Notes: a model not told the origin generated them from the letters alone. 64,000 nucleotides of DNA from CAYTPI01 sp964439625 (GCA_964439625.1 CAYTPI010000003.1:1-64000), one strand, 5' to 3'. Positions 1 through 9,451 are shown, counted from the stretch's first letter. Numbers and translations are program-made.

Positions 1-1880
1 GGCCCCGATTTAACATCCACCTCAGCTCCTTTATTATCTGTCTCCTGCGCAGCAGGCACCGCAGCTTCTTTATTATCTGTCACCGGCGCAGCAGAAGGGG
101 AAGGCAGCCCCGATTTAACATCCCTCGCAAGTCCCTCTTTATTATCTGTCTCCTGCGCAGCAGGAGAGGAAGGCGGCCCCGATGCGCTGGCCGCCGCAGC
201 TCTCTGGTCATCGAGAGACTGCTTGATAGCATTTTCAACATCCTGCTGCTGCCCATCATATCCCAATTCAACATCCTGCTGCTGCCCATCGTGTCCCAAT
301 TCAACACCCTGCCGCTTCCCATCAAGTCTCAATTTAACATCCTGCCGCTGCCCAGCAGGTCCCGATTTAACATCAAGCTCGATTTCACGAATGATGTCAA
401 CCATGCAAGTATAAGTATCAGCACGGTCATAGCCGGATAGATTTCTGAAAACTCGGTCCCACTCCCGCTCCAGTGGGACCGAGTTTTCGCTCAGCTGCAG
501 GCTGGCACTGGCACTGGCAGTATTAACTCTCCTCAGCAACGCCAACGAAAATGCATCTTCTTGCTCAGAAGCAACAGCAGCACCACTTATTTTTTTGTAG
601 CGCTCTAGCAGCAGCTTCTTGATTTTCGTATTAAAGTTATCGGTTTTTGCATCAGGTGCGTCGCCCAGCAGTTTATGTAATTTTCGTGTAGGCTGTTCAA
701 TGTGGATTTTTGCATCAGGTTCGTCGTTGTGCGGCAGTTCACGTGACGAACGGATAAGTAAGGCTTCAAGAATATCTCCACGAGCCCAGTCTTTAAGGTG
801 CTCATGCTGTAACATTCCCCAAAACTCTTTTCTTTTTGTGAGAGCTGCTTGCAGATTGCTAAACACGGAGTCAAGGCGGTCTGTATCAGTCATTCCATTG
901 TTTACAAACGTATAAGCATTGGCATAGTGCCGCATTGTCTTATCCGTTTTCCGCCTATTGCCGAGTCCCAACTCGGCCAGTTTTTCAGTACTTGCCTTCT
1001 GAAGCGCGTTTGCAACAACGGCGACCGACACACGCTGGTTACCGTCAAGCCCCTCTTCGGAACTCAGAATTGCTGGGTAAAGAAAAGGCAGTTTGTCAAG
1101 TAAACCTGGAGCCATCCTAGACAAGGTCGACCACCCCATTCGGCTCCAAGAATCACCTTGCCAAAGACCGTTCTGCTGGTATTTAGTCAACATACTACGC
1201 CGTACGCCTGCCTCATTTGTTTCTAATCGGTTTGCGCCATACACCTGACCAGATATTGCATCCAACCCTGCCTCAAGACCACCGACCATCGCCAAGGTTT
1301 TACTCAGGTTATCAAGAGCAATACTGGGGTTCTCTGAGAGAATACCTGCTTGATGACCGAATCCTGATACTAAAGCAGCAGGTAAGGCTTGCTTTCCGAT
1401 TGTCAGAACAGGGGATATCCATTTATTAATCTCCCTCGCAGTTTCTTCCGACACCATCGATAATACCTGCTCATGACCTTTCTCACTGCTAAATATGCCT
1501 GCGTCGATACGGTCGCGCAGATAAGATTTAAGGAAGTTACCTGCTGGCAATAGGAACAGTTGTCCGATTATTGCTGACTCCAGCATTTGTAGTCCAAGTG
1601 CTTCATCCTGAAACCAGTCTGCGCCGTTTTCTCCAAACGCCTCGTTGGCTAGATACCCACACAGTGAGCCCAAACCAGCCGTTACAACAGCGTTTGGAGT
1701 CATATCTGCAATCATCCGCCCAATCTGGGATGGCGCTGCGAAATTAGCCCAGTCCTGCACATTCCAGTAGGATTGTTGCTGATTATTTTCCGCCCCGCGC
1801 GCAAGAGTCTTTTCCTCTTCTGCCCCGCGCGCAAGAGGCTCTGCCTCACTCTTTTTGCTGTCTTGCTGATTATTTTCCAT
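1..1880 (-). CDS. Large unrecognised protein with repetitive disordered tail, 3' end beyond the window
   Basis: An uninterrupted frame of 626 codons runs from ATG at 1880 to the left edge with no stop, so the C-terminus is missing. GGAG lies about 10 bases before the start. I recognise no family. Residues 1-35 are charged and carry a duplicated LARGAE segment. Residues 35-300 are mostly helical, with a weakly hydrophobic stretch (PNAVVTAGLGSLCGYL) too polar to call a membrane segment with confidence. The region near residues 500-545 holds four 11-residue tandem repeats of the form DVxLxxDGxQQ, followed by a Pro/Ala/Ser-rich tail with TDNKE recurring three times. It is divergent from the methyltransferase at 2045. 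The open frame and RBS support a real gene; its role is unknown. Confidence 0.7.
   Translation of the reverse strand, partial: MENNQQDSKKSEAEPLARGAEEEKTLARGAENNQQQSYWNVQDWANFAAPSQIGRMIADMTPNAVVTAGLGSLCGYLANEAFGENGADWFQDEALGLQMLESAIIGQLFLLPAGNFLKSYLRDRIDAGIFSSEKGHEQVLSMVSEETAREINKWISPVLTIGKQALPAALVSGFGHQAGILSENPSIALDNLSKTLAMVGGLEAGLDAISGQVYGANRLETNEAGVRRSMLTKYQQNGLWQGDSWSRMGWSTLSRMAPGLLDKLPFLYPAILSSEEGLDGNQRVSVAVVANALQKASTEKLAELGLGNRRKTDKTMRHYANAYTFVNNGMTDTDRLDSVFSNLQAALTKRKEFWGMLQHEHLKDWARGDILEALLIRSSRELPHNDEPDAKIHIEQPTRKLHKLLGDAPDAKTDNFNTKIKKLLLERYKKISGAAVASEQEDAFSLALLRRVNTASASASLQLSENSVPLEREWDRVFRNLSGYDRADTYTCMVDIIREIELDVKSGPAGQRQDVKLRLDGKRQGVELGHDGQQQDVELGYDGQQQDVENAIKQSLDDQRAAAASASGPPSSPAAQETDNKEGLARDVKSGLPSPSAAPVTDNKEAAVPAAQETDNKGAEVDVKSG
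243..374 (-). repeat. Four tandem 33-bp in-frame repeats
   Basis: Four consecutive 33-base units encode DVKSGPAGQRQ, DVKLRLDGKRQ, GVELGHDGQQQ and DVELGYDGQQQ inside the gene that runs off the left edge. The units are multiples of three, so copy number can change without breaking the frame. The sequence downstream continues with related DVKSG and TDNKE elements. Confidence 0.8.
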
Positions 1881-2044
1881 CGATTATCATCTCCAGAATG
1901 TTAAAACTAAATGCTGTCGTTGAATTCGTTTGACTTTTAACTGATTGTCTGTTTAAATTCTGCCAATTCTTATCCGAGATGTTACTCACCTCACGGTCTC
2001 ACAGCGTTCAAAGTAAACGCAAACGTTATGCTAGAGAATTATGA

Positions 2045-3469
2045 ATGTTAGGTATTTTATTAATGAGTGCCTCTAGTCAAATTCATCAGAGTTACGGGTA
2101 TATTTACGAAGACAAGACGCCATTCTCGCAATCCAGCATGTGGCAACGACATCACGCCTTCTACAGCACCGAAGGTGTAACGGCTTGGAGCACCAACACG
2201 GTGCCTCATTACATCACCAATAATCCAACGTTAGCTGGCAGCTATGCACAGATCGTGTTGGGATTTTTTAGGGACTATCAGACAGGCACCTCACCAGACA
2301 ATCCGATTAATATTATTGAGCTAGGTGCAGGGTCAGGTCGGTTTGCCTATCATTTTCTGCACCAACTTTCGAACTTGCTCGATCATGTTGGGTTCAATCC
2401 ACCCAACTACCGCTATGTTCTCACTGACCTTTCTGAGGCCAGCCTTGAGTTCTACGCTGACCATGAGAAGTTCCAGCCATTTTTTGAGAAAGGTATACTC
2501 GACTACGTCCGCTTCGATGCCCAAACTGATCAAACAATGACACTGCGTCGCTCGGGAAAGACTTTCTCCAAAGCCAGCCTAGAGCACCCGCTGTTTATCT
2601 TCGGTAACTATTTTTTTGACTCTATTATCCAAGATGGTTTTTACGCTAACGATGGCCTTCTTTATGAACTCCATCTATCCCAATACACATCTGAGCCAAT
2701 GGTCGAACGTGCCCCAAATCTATCAACAGAAATAACGTATGTCTTCGACTATGAGCCGATAACTCCAGAGTATTACGGCAACCCTACCATGAGCGGGCTA
2801 TTGGAGGAGTACCGAACAAAGCTTGTGCAAAGCCACTTTACATTTCCTAAAGTCGGCATTAGTATGCTGGAGAGACTGCGGACTTGGTCACAATCAGGTC
2901 TTGTGCTGTTATCTGCCGACAAAGGTTATCATTACTACTCTCAAATGCATGGACGAAGTGCTCCGTACATCGACTCACATGGCTCAGCAATTTCATTAGG
3001 TGTCAACTTTCATGCCTTGACACGGTACTTTGGGCGCCATGGGGCAAAAAGTTTCGTGACCGAGCACCATTCAAGCTACATCGATGTTGTAGGCATCCTC
3101 CTGCTAGACAACCCCAATGCCTTTCCGGAAATACAGATGGCCTATTGGCAGTTCGTTGATAGAGCTGGTCCAGATGATTTTTTCTTATCAAAGAAAGTCA
3201 CCGAGAGACATATTCACTCAATGAGTTTCGATGAACTGCTGGCGTTCATTCGTCGTAGCAGCTATGATGCCCACATCTTTAATCAGTTTGCTTCCCGTTT
3301 GCACGAACTGATATCAAGCAGCAATCTGCAACAACATGCCGATCTCATACTGGTAATGAACCATGTCTGGGCACAGTATTATGCAATTGGAGAAGAGGTT
3401 GACCTCAAGCAAAACATCATTAACATTCGCGCTGAAATTAATCGTGTTGAAAACCAGCCTTATCAATAA
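2045..3469 (+). CDS. Class I SAM-dependent methyltransferase-like protein
   Basis: 474 residues. Motif I of a Rossmann-type methyltransferase is clear at about residues 90-100 (IIELGAGSGRFAYHFL), with an acidic residue after the second strand (YVLTDLSEASLEFYADH). The N-terminal WQRHHAFYSTEGVTAWS and VPHYITNNP segments resemble a group of bacterial proteins that place a helical cap before a methyltransferase domain. The family relation to MidA/NDUFAF7-type enzymes is possible but not shown. The substrate is unknown. ATG at 2063 is an in-frame alternative start (MSASSQIHQ) and may be the real one, because neither site has a strong RBS. It stands between two unrecognised minus-strand genes and is divergent from the first and convergent with the second. 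Confidence 0.65.
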   Translation: MLGILLMSASSQIHQSYGYIYEDKTPFSQSSMWQRHHAFYSTEGVTAWSTNTVPHYITNNPTLAGSYAQIVLGFFRDYQTGTSPDNPINIIELGAGSGRFAYHFLHQLSNLLDHVGFNPPNYRYVLTDLSEASLEFYADHEKFQPFFEKGILDYVRFDAQTDQTMTLRRSGKTFSKASLEHPLFIFGNYFFDSIIQDGFYANDGLLYELHLSQYTSEPMVERAPNLSTEITYVFDYEPITPEYYGNPTMSGLLEEYRTKLVQSHFTFPKVGISMLERLRTWSQSGLVLLSADKGYHYYSQMHGRSAPYIDSHGSAISLGVNFHALTRYFGRHGAKSFVTEHHSSYIDVVGILLLDNPNAFPEIQMAYWQFVDRAGPDDFFLSKKVTERHIHSMSFDELLAFIRRSSYDAHIFNQFASRLHELISSSNLQQHADLILVMNHVWAQYYAIGEEVDLKQNIINIRAEINRVENQPYQ

Positions 3470-3504
3470 GACCACTAATCACAAGCATCGAAACAACCTC
3501 GAGA

Positions 3505-5799
3505 TTATGTGTCGTCTACCGTTTCATCCGTGGATGTATGAAGCTCTGACGAGCTGCGTATACGACGTTCATCAGCCTCAATAGCTTGCTTAATTTTAGC
3601 CAAAAAATCGGCATCTGTTTTTGGGATTTTCCTCCTTAAGCGTCCCGAACGACTGACCTCTTGAGCTGAACTATTAAATGTCTGTATGTAAAACTCGCGA
3701 TAATGCTCTGGTGGGAATTTGCCGGTGGCATTAGCTGCTCGTTGAAAGACCTTGACTTGCTCAGCACTAGTAGAAGTGGGTTGGATAGCATCAATAAGCA
3801 TCCGCTTTACGGCTGTTAGCAGCCTAGGATTAAGGGTGTCAAAGGTATTCGACGGGGCAGCCTCTTGTGCAGTGTTGGTTATCCTGCAATAAGCTTGGTG
3901 CATTAGATCAGCTTTGCGGTCCATCCAGCGGTCGGCAGTATCATACGCGCAACCTAAATATTCTCTTAACCAATCGTCGACATCAGTTTGTTGAGCTGCA
4001 TTTAACAGCGGAGGTTTGTCTACCGCAAACACATAAGCCAACGCCTGAATGATTTGCAACCGATGCTGCTGCTTTGCAAATTCGGTGACAAACTGATTAC
4101 GCCATGCAGTCGGATTCCGAGCAAGTGCCACCAGCGGTGCGAACTGGGCTTTCACCAAAGGTAAACGCTTTCCTTTGCTGCAATAGAATTCTTTAAATAT
4201 ACGTGGGCTCCAGCGCATCGCGGCTTCGATCCGCTCTGCAATGAAAAACTGCCAGTCGCCCGCTTTGACTTCAGATACCCATAATGCATTTTGCAGGATT
4301 TGATTACGCAAGAAGATTGCATCTGTCTCTGAGAGAGCCGTATCTTCTTCGTTAGTCAGGCTGACACGGAGTTCTACGAGTAAGCTCAAAAATGTAGCAT
4401 TCCAAGTGCCAGGATCTAATTCGGAAAAACCCAGTAGGCGACGCAAGTAGGCTTCGGCGGTGTTTTGCTCGGTTAGCTTTAGTACAGGCAGAGGGGCGTT
4501 TCCTGGGTTTGCCATGTACGCCAAACTTTGCAAGATATCAATGCGATCGATGACCTGGATGCTAGGGAAACCTTGAAGTTCAGCCCAATGTTGGCGGGCA
4601 CCATTGTAGACAATATTGATTGGTTCAAAAATGGAAATGATATTGGCAGCATGCTGCAGCCGTTCTCGCACTATGCTGCCGCCTTTTCCACCATAGTGCG
4701 TGCCCGTTGCATTGTTTAAGATGGCAGTCAGCGCAGCTTGGAAGGTGGCCAAATAGTATCCCTCTTTTAGGCCGTCCTCAATCATCAAGCCGGACCCCCA
4801 CCCTATCACTTGTTTACGACCTAATTTCCATCCGACTGTCATGGACTCTTTTAGGATGCGGGCGGCTAGGGGGTCACCCTGAAATACTTTAGAAGCGAAG
4901 GTATAGCCTCGAATTGCATCGGAGTTTTCACGGAAAAATCGCAGACTTTCAAATGATCCGCTATCAAAGATCCAAGCTGGCAAAGATTCTAATAGGGTCA
5001 AAAACGCAAACGTTGTACCCATTCTGCCAGATAACTCCTTACGATTTGTGATCTCTGGATTCTTGTTTCGTCCTGCTTTTACAAAAAAGGAAAGGAACTT
5101 GTTAGATGCGGCCTTCAGAATCCATTCTTGAAAGTCCGGAGGAGCCTCAATACCTTGCGTCAGATTACTTTTGCGGGGATCTGAAACGAAGGTAGACCAA
5201 ACTGACGCAGCAGCATGGCCCGATGCCCATGTCCCAAGGATAGGTATGAGAATATCAGCAACCATAAAGTGGAGATCGGTCAATTTAGTCTGACTGCTGC
5301 TTTCTCCGATTGTAAACTCAATGTCGCCAACAACGTCCGCAAAGACCATAATGACGACGTCTAGGCTCTCTGCAAGATCGCTATGCCAATCAAGCTGCCA
5401 GTGAGCTTCTGGAAGATTGAGCGTACGGATGTGGGAGACGTTATTATTAACACTCTCAGATACAGAGTCTTGCTCAAAGATATTCAGTAAATTGTTTAGG
5501 GTTGGAAAGAAAGCAAAAATACGACCCTCATCTTGCTGGATCGTCTGGAAGATATCTCCCAGCGTGGGAAAGTGGCATGCCACATAATTGAGAGTTTCGC
5601 GTCCGTCCAACCCTACCTTGCGAATTGCGTTAACGAGGTCAGTTTGAGAGCGTGTTTCAAATTGATCAGTGTGCCGTGATTGCCGGTGTTGTGATAAGTT
5701 TTCAGCAACGTTAGGTTGAAGTATGTTAGCTATAATGACTTCCTCGTGGGGAATTGGCGTTAAGTCAAAAAGTTGTTGTTTGATAACTGCTTTTGACAC
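3505..5799 (-). CDS. 764-residue protein of unknown function
   Basis: A long intact frame encodes 764 residues with no family I recognise. The chain is soluble-looking and mainly helical, with a tryptophan-rich region at residues 130-330 (for example WQLDWHSDLAES) and Gly-rich segments near 345-400 (WGSGLMIEDGLKEGYYLA, THYGGKGGSIV). The last 40 residues are charged (RSGRLRRKIPKTDADFLAK) and may form a coiled coil. No signal peptide or convincing membrane segment is visible. It ends 35 bases from the convergent methyltransferase gene. With the protein at 1-1880 it forms an accessory block next to insertion sequences, which suggests recent gain, but no function can be assigned. Confidence 0.65.
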   Translation of the reverse strand: MSKAVIKQQLFDLTPIPHEEVIIANILQPNVAENLSQHRQSRHTDQFETRSQTDLVNAIRKVGLDGRETLNYVACHFPTLGDIFQTIQQDEGRIFAFFPTLNNLLNIFEQDSVSESVNNNVSHIRTLNLPEAHWQLDWHSDLAESLDVVIMVFADVVGDIEFTIGESSSQTKLTDLHFMVADILIPILGTWASGHAAASVWSTFVSDPRKSNLTQGIEAPPDFQEWILKAASNKFLSFFVKAGRNKNPEITNRKELSGRMGTTFAFLTLLESLPAWIFDSGSFESLRFFRENSDAIRGYTFASKVFQGDPLAARILKESMTVGWKLGRKQVIGWGSGLMIEDGLKEGYYLATFQAALTAILNNATGTHYGGKGGSIVRERLQHAANIISIFEPINIVYNGARQHWAELQGFPSIQVIDRIDILQSLAYMANPGNAPLPVLKLTEQNTAEAYLRRLLGFSELDPGTWNATFLSLLVELRVSLTNEEDTALSETDAIFLRNQILQNALWVSEVKAGDWQFFIAERIEAAMRWSPRIFKEFYCSKGKRLPLVKAQFAPLVALARNPTAWRNQFVTEFAKQQHRLQIIQALAYVFAVDKPPLLNAAQQTDVDDWLREYLGCAYDTADRWMDRKADLMHQAYCRITNTAQEAAPSNTFDTLNPRLLTAVKRMLIDAIQPTSTSAEQVKVFQRAANATGKFPPEHYREFYIQTFNSSAQEVSRSGRLRRKIPKTDADFLAKIKQAIEADERRIRSSSELHTSTDETVDDT

Positions 5800-6001
5800 T
5801 TAAGTGCAAAAGCTTTAGAACGTCAAACTCTGTTTACATAGACAGTTGAGTTCATTAAAAAGCACTTTTCCTATGAAAACGTGGGTCAACTAATGTATTT
5901 GATGCGGTTTTCGATGCATATTTGTTGATTAAGAGCTTTTTTAACATAAATTTAATGGTAAACGATTACAAAAATCGTGCCAAGCTATCAGTATATAAAT
6001 C
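5800..6001. other. AT-rich intergenic stretch before the ISAs1 element
   Basis: This AT-rich stretch carries no open frame of note. It must hold the promoter for the 764-residue gene on the minus strand, but I cannot fix one box pair with confidence. The last ten bases are the left target duplication of the insertion sequence. Confidence 0.5.
5992..6001. repeat. Left target-site duplication of ISAs1-type element
   Basis: The ten bases tatataaatc directly before the left inverted repeat are repeated exactly at 7225-7234 after the right inverted repeat. A 10-bp duplication is within the range known for the ISAs1 family. Confidence 0.9.
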
Positions 6002-6020
6002 CAGGGCAATCGCATCAAAA
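6002..6020 (+). repeat. ISAs1 left terminal inverted repeat
   Basis: cagggcaatcgcatcaaaa; matches the reverse complement of 7206-7224 at all 19 positions. The transposase stop codon lies inside it. Confidence 0.92.
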
Positions 6021-7160
6021 TTGCTCAAGTAGCTTTTCAAGAAAGGCTGTGTCAAGGGCAGACTTATATCGTTTGGTACGTAAGAAAACTGCCTTTTGAG
6101 GAGTCTTTCTTGAGGATGTTGAGGGCCGTTTGACGTAAAACAGCCATGTTCTGTGCAGCATGACCGACCCGAATACGGGCATCATCCTCTCTGAAGATGA
6201 CATCCAGTACCCAATGCTAGCTGTTTTCCACCGCCCAATGGTAGCGGGTTGCGTTGAGCAGGGGATCGGCATCAGCAGACAGGCTGCTGATGTAATAAGC
6301 TGTTTCTGTCTCGGTTTTGTCGCCTGGCCGTCGCTCACGTTGAACGCGGATAATTGTCTTTAAGTCAGCCCAGCCGTCATAGTTCCGAATGTAGTCAAAA
6401 GCAAGCGGGTCACGGATTGATAGCCCAGCAGCGTCGGATATCAATCCGTCCGTGCCCCTTGTTGATGGTTTCAGCATAGTCGTGTTCCATGCCCTCAAAC
6501 TGAACCTCATCCGCATAAATAAACCACTCTTTTGTATCGTCCATCAAATGACCCTGATGCGCCTTTACTCTCAGCACATAATCGGCTTTCTCGTCCCGGA
6601 TGGTCTGGGCAATCTCCTTTTGTGCCCCCATTGCATCCAATGTGACAATACATCCTGCCACATTTAACTGCCTTAACAACGACGGAGTCGCCGTAATTTC
6701 ATTGGACTTTGCATCAGTCTTCCATTGCCCCAACGCAATCCCATTTTCGGTCGCCCAGGCATTGACCATGTGAATGGCCCCCCTTGCCTATCCCTTTGTC
6801 ATGACTGCGCCGTATGGTCTTTCCGTCAATGGCAATGACCTGCATTCGGCTCACTCGAAATACCCCTTCCTCCCATTTCATGAATGCCTGTTGAAACGCC
6901 TCGGCATCCAACGCGGCAAAGAACCGCCCAAATGTATCATGTCAGGGTATTCCTGCTGACAACTCCAGAAAGCTGCTGAGCCATTTCTTTTTCGCTTCCT
7001 CGAAATTTTCAACATCCACCCAACTCTCCGCACCCGCTATCATGGCACACACCGCGATCACCACGATGTCAATCAGCAGATGGTCACAGCGTCCCTCTAC
7101 TCTTGGGTCTGGCAGGTCACAAAAACTGATGATCAGGCTGGTTGGGTCTTCTTGGGTCAT
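6015..7160 (-). pseudogene. ISAs1-family DDE transposase, broken by stops and frameshifts
   Basis: Reading from ATG at 7160, the ISAs1 order is kept: an N-terminal associated domain (SFCDLPDPRVEGRCDHLLID, then VCAMIAGAESW), HDTFGRFFAALDAEAF, the first catalytic region IAIDGKTIRRS, the second VTLDAMGAQKEIA, and the C-terminal YHWAVENS, HWVLDVIFREDDARIR and KRYKSALDTAFLEKLL. The chain is interrupted by an in-frame TGA just before HDTFGR, a shift in a C run near 6777-6783, a shift near 6410-6520, an in-frame TAG between AVENS and HWVLDV, and a shift near 6080. The first two catalytic Asp residues are still present. The gene is clearly non-functional as sequenced. Confidence 0.9.
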
Positions 7161-7205
7161 GGGAGCCTCCTCTTGGTCGCTCCCAGTATTCCCTATCTCT
7201 TTTTA

Positions 7206-7224
7206 TTTTGATGCGATTGCCCTG
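7206..7224 (-). repeat. ISAs1 right terminal inverted repeat
   Basis: Exact reverse complement of 6002-6020. Confidence 0.92.
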
Positions 7225-7234
7225 TATATAAATC
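7225..7234. repeat. Right target-site duplication of ISAs1-type element
   Basis: tatataaatc, identical to 5992-6001. Confidence 0.9.
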
Positions 7235-7309
7235 CTACTAAGTATAGTGCGGTTGGATTTCTGGAGACCTGAATAAGAGAGTGTCATGAAAGGTGGAGAA
7301 ACAGAAATC

Positions 7310-7498
7310 ATGGTAAAGAAACGACGCAGCTACAGTGCCGAGTTCAAGCTGGATACAGTGATGGAAGGCTTGCGAGACGAGAAGACAATATCAGAAATCT
7401 GTCGAGAAGGTGAAATCAACGAAGCCCTGTACCATCAGTGGAAAGAACGGTTCCAGGAACGAGCAGCCGACATCTTCGCAGATGGGCGAAACAGTTAA
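7310..7498 (+). pseudogene. IS3-family OrfA fragment (helix-turn-helix)
   Basis: ATG at 7310 follows a GGAG-like RBS and starts KKRRSYSAEFKLDTVMEGL, the HTH_Tnp_1 domain with the typical YHQWKERF segment. The frame ends early at TAA 7498. OrfA homology resumes in another frame (KAQIAEFEGMVDRLTL, then TAG, then VDILKKARSWLD), which corresponds to the leucine-zipper end of OrfA and the start of the OrfAB overlap. One shift and one nonsense codon therefore separate the halves. Confidence 0.85.
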
Positions 7499-7639
7499 GA
7501 AAGCGAACGACAGCAGCAAGGCACAGATTGCCGAGTTTGAGGGCATGGTCGATCGACTGACCTTGTAGGTCGATATTTTGAAAAAAGCCAGAAGTTGGCT
7601 GGATACACAACGCGGGAGCAACGGGCAATGAGCTAAACG

Positions 7640-8430
7640 TTGAGTAAGGAATATCTAGTTCAGTTAATCATTGAAACACTGGGACTGGCTCGCAGCAGTC
7701 ACTACTACCAACCGGTTCACAAACGGGAGGATGTGGTGTTGTGTTGACTGCTGCCATTGTGCCGGTGTTGGTGCGCTGGCCATTCTAAGGCTACCGACGG
7801 GTGGTTGCCTAACTCAAACGAGAAGCTACCCAGTCGGCGAAACCCGGGTCAGGCGGCTGTTGAAAGCACTCAACACCACCAACTGCAAGCATACCTGCCG
7901 CGTTACCCTAACCTGATAAAGACACGGATCATCTCAAAGGCTAATCAGGTGTGGGTAGCGGATATTACCTACATCCGGCTCGGTCGCCGTTTTATCTACC
8001 TGCCAGTGACTCTAGATGCCTACACTCGCGCTGTGCGTGGCTGGGCGCTGGGGCGCAGCCAGGAGAAGTCGTTGACCATTCGCGCCTTGAACAACAACAA
8101 GACGTTAGCTCACCATATCTGGCTCCTGACTACCATCACTCTAAGAAGGGGAGCCAGTATGCGGCAACAGACTACATTGTTATGCTAGCTGAGACTGGAT
8201 CATACATCGGTAGGAGTGCGGTGGGTCGGCCCACCCAGAACGGGTTGGTCGAGCACTTTATTCGCACTCTGAAGCAGGAACATGTCGATTTTTCTGATTG
8301 CTATGGTTATGATGACGCACTGAGTAAGATTGGACACTGGTTGGAGGTTGAGTCCATGACCCAGTGCATTCGCTCTGCACTGGACTACCTCGCCCCGGCA
8401 GAGTTCCAGGCTCAATTATTGACTGCCTAA
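7640..8430 (+). pseudogene. IS3-family OrfB (rve integrase core), fragmented
   Basis: Pieces in several frames spell an IS3 OrfB: ETLGLARSSHYYQPVHKRED, then ANQVWVADITYIRLGRRFIY with the first catalytic Asp, LDAYTRAVRGWALG, then SKKGSQYAATDY and GRPTQNGLVEHFIRTLKQEH with the catalytic Glu. The second Asp of the usual HSDQGSQY motif is read here as HSKKGSQY, so a catalytic residue is lost besides the frame breaks. The gene is dead. Confidence 0.85.
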
Positions 8431-8478
8431 TTATGTCCAACCTTCCGACTGCAGTTCAAGTAAGTCAGTATTGTTTTA

Positions 8479-9451
8479 TCAACGTGTTTCTGTAACCTTA
8501 TTCAAGCGTCGAGGTTCATCGGTACTATAGCCACGAACCGCAGCCAAATGCATTGCCATTAACTGACCAGGTACAATCGCATTGATGGGCGACAGCCATT
8601 CCGGTACATCATTCGGCAGTGGCAGTACAAGCTGAGACTTGTTCAGTAGAGCAACGTTATTCGTGATACAAATTAGCTCTGGCGAAAAACGTTGNNNNNN
8701 NNNNNNNNNNNNNNNNNNNNNNNNNNNNNNNNNNNNNNNNNNNNNNNNNNNNNNNNNNNNNNNNNNNNNNNNNNNNNNNNNNNNNNNNNNNNNNGTTATA
8801 GTCGCGCCCGATAGCAACACCTTGCTGCATATAGCGATAACGAGGTGCTAGCTCTGCAACTATATGGTTGAGCTTGAGGGTTTGCTCAAGCGATTTGGGT
8901 ATGCTACCCAGTTGGAAAATCAAGCTGGCATCCTGAGCCAAGTATACGCTTGACATTGCAATTATACCTAGTTGCGCAGTGTAAGTCTTTATAGCCGCAA
9001 CAGCATTTTCAACTCCAACACTTAGCGCAATGACAAACTCCGCCGCTGACGCAAGCGGTGAATTAGGATAATCTGTAATTGTAGCTGTCAGCGCACCTTG
9101 CTGACTGGCCTCTTCCAAGACCGTAACGATATCCGGGCTTTGCCCACTCTGACTGATACCAAGAACAAGAGCGTTTTTAAAGCTTGGAGGGCTGCGATAA
9201 TGAGTCAATAAACTTGGCGTTGCTAAAGCAACAACCAACCGATTGATACTACCCAACACATATTGGGCATAGCGGCCAACATTATCAATAGTACCACGCG
9301 CTGCAATCACAACATATTGAATGTCTCTATCACGAATTGTGCGGGCGAGACGCTCAACCGATGATTGCGACTCCCTCAGTAGGTTAGCAAGTTTATCTGG
9401 CTGTTGGTGAATTTCCTGATACAGATAAGTAGTTGCGAGATCAACGGTCAT
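8479..9451 (-). CDS. SIS-domain sugar isomerase/deaminase, probable NagB-II, split by assembly gap
   Basis: The N-terminal 219 codons (9451-8795) and C-terminal 71 codons (8694-8481) flank 100 N. The start carries a SIS domain: VVIAARGTIDNVGRYAQYVL, then LGISQSGQSPDIVTVLEEA, the phosphosugar-binding SQSG loop near residues 110-120. The end (NDVPEWLSPINAIVPGQLMA) matches the second SIS domain of GlmS-like isomerases. In the family, stand-alone double-SIS proteins next to nagA act as alternative glucosamine-6-phosphate deaminases, giving fructose 6-phosphate and ammonia. The start overlaps the nagA stop by 4 bases (ATGA), so the two are translationally coupled. Both flanks end on codon borders, so the true gap must be a multiple of three, and 100 is a placeholder. 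By family length I infer 45-60 codons missing. Confidence 0.75.
8695..8794. other. Assembly gap of 100 N
   Basis: A run of exactly 100 N, the usual filler for a gap of unknown size, inside the SIS-domain gene. Confidence 0.99.

Larger units (their letters stand above)
6002..7224 (-). mobile_element. ISAs1-family insertion sequence, ends intact, transposase dead
   Basis: The element is 1223 bp. Its 19-bp terminal inverted repeats are identical (cagggcaatcgcatcaaaa at 6002-6020 and its reverse complement at 7206-7224), and it is flanked by a perfect 10-bp direct repeat. The single transposase gene on the minus strand fills it. Ends and duplication show one clean insertion event, while the coding region has several lesions, so the copy cannot move by itself. 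Confidence 0.92.
7248..8453 (+). mobile_element. IS3-family insertion sequence remnant
   Basis: OrfA and OrfB of an IS3-type transposase occupy this stretch on the plus strand. Imperfect 20-bp ends are visible (tgcggttggatttctggaga at 7248-7267 against the reverse complement of 8434-8453, 13 of 20 positions alike), with TG and CA at the tips as usual for IS3. No target duplication is evident beside them, so the boundaries are less certain than those of the ISAs1 copy 23 bp away. Confidence 0.75.

Noticed and set aside
243..374. CRISPR-like array
   Set aside because: The 33-bp units have no spacers and are in frame in a coding region.
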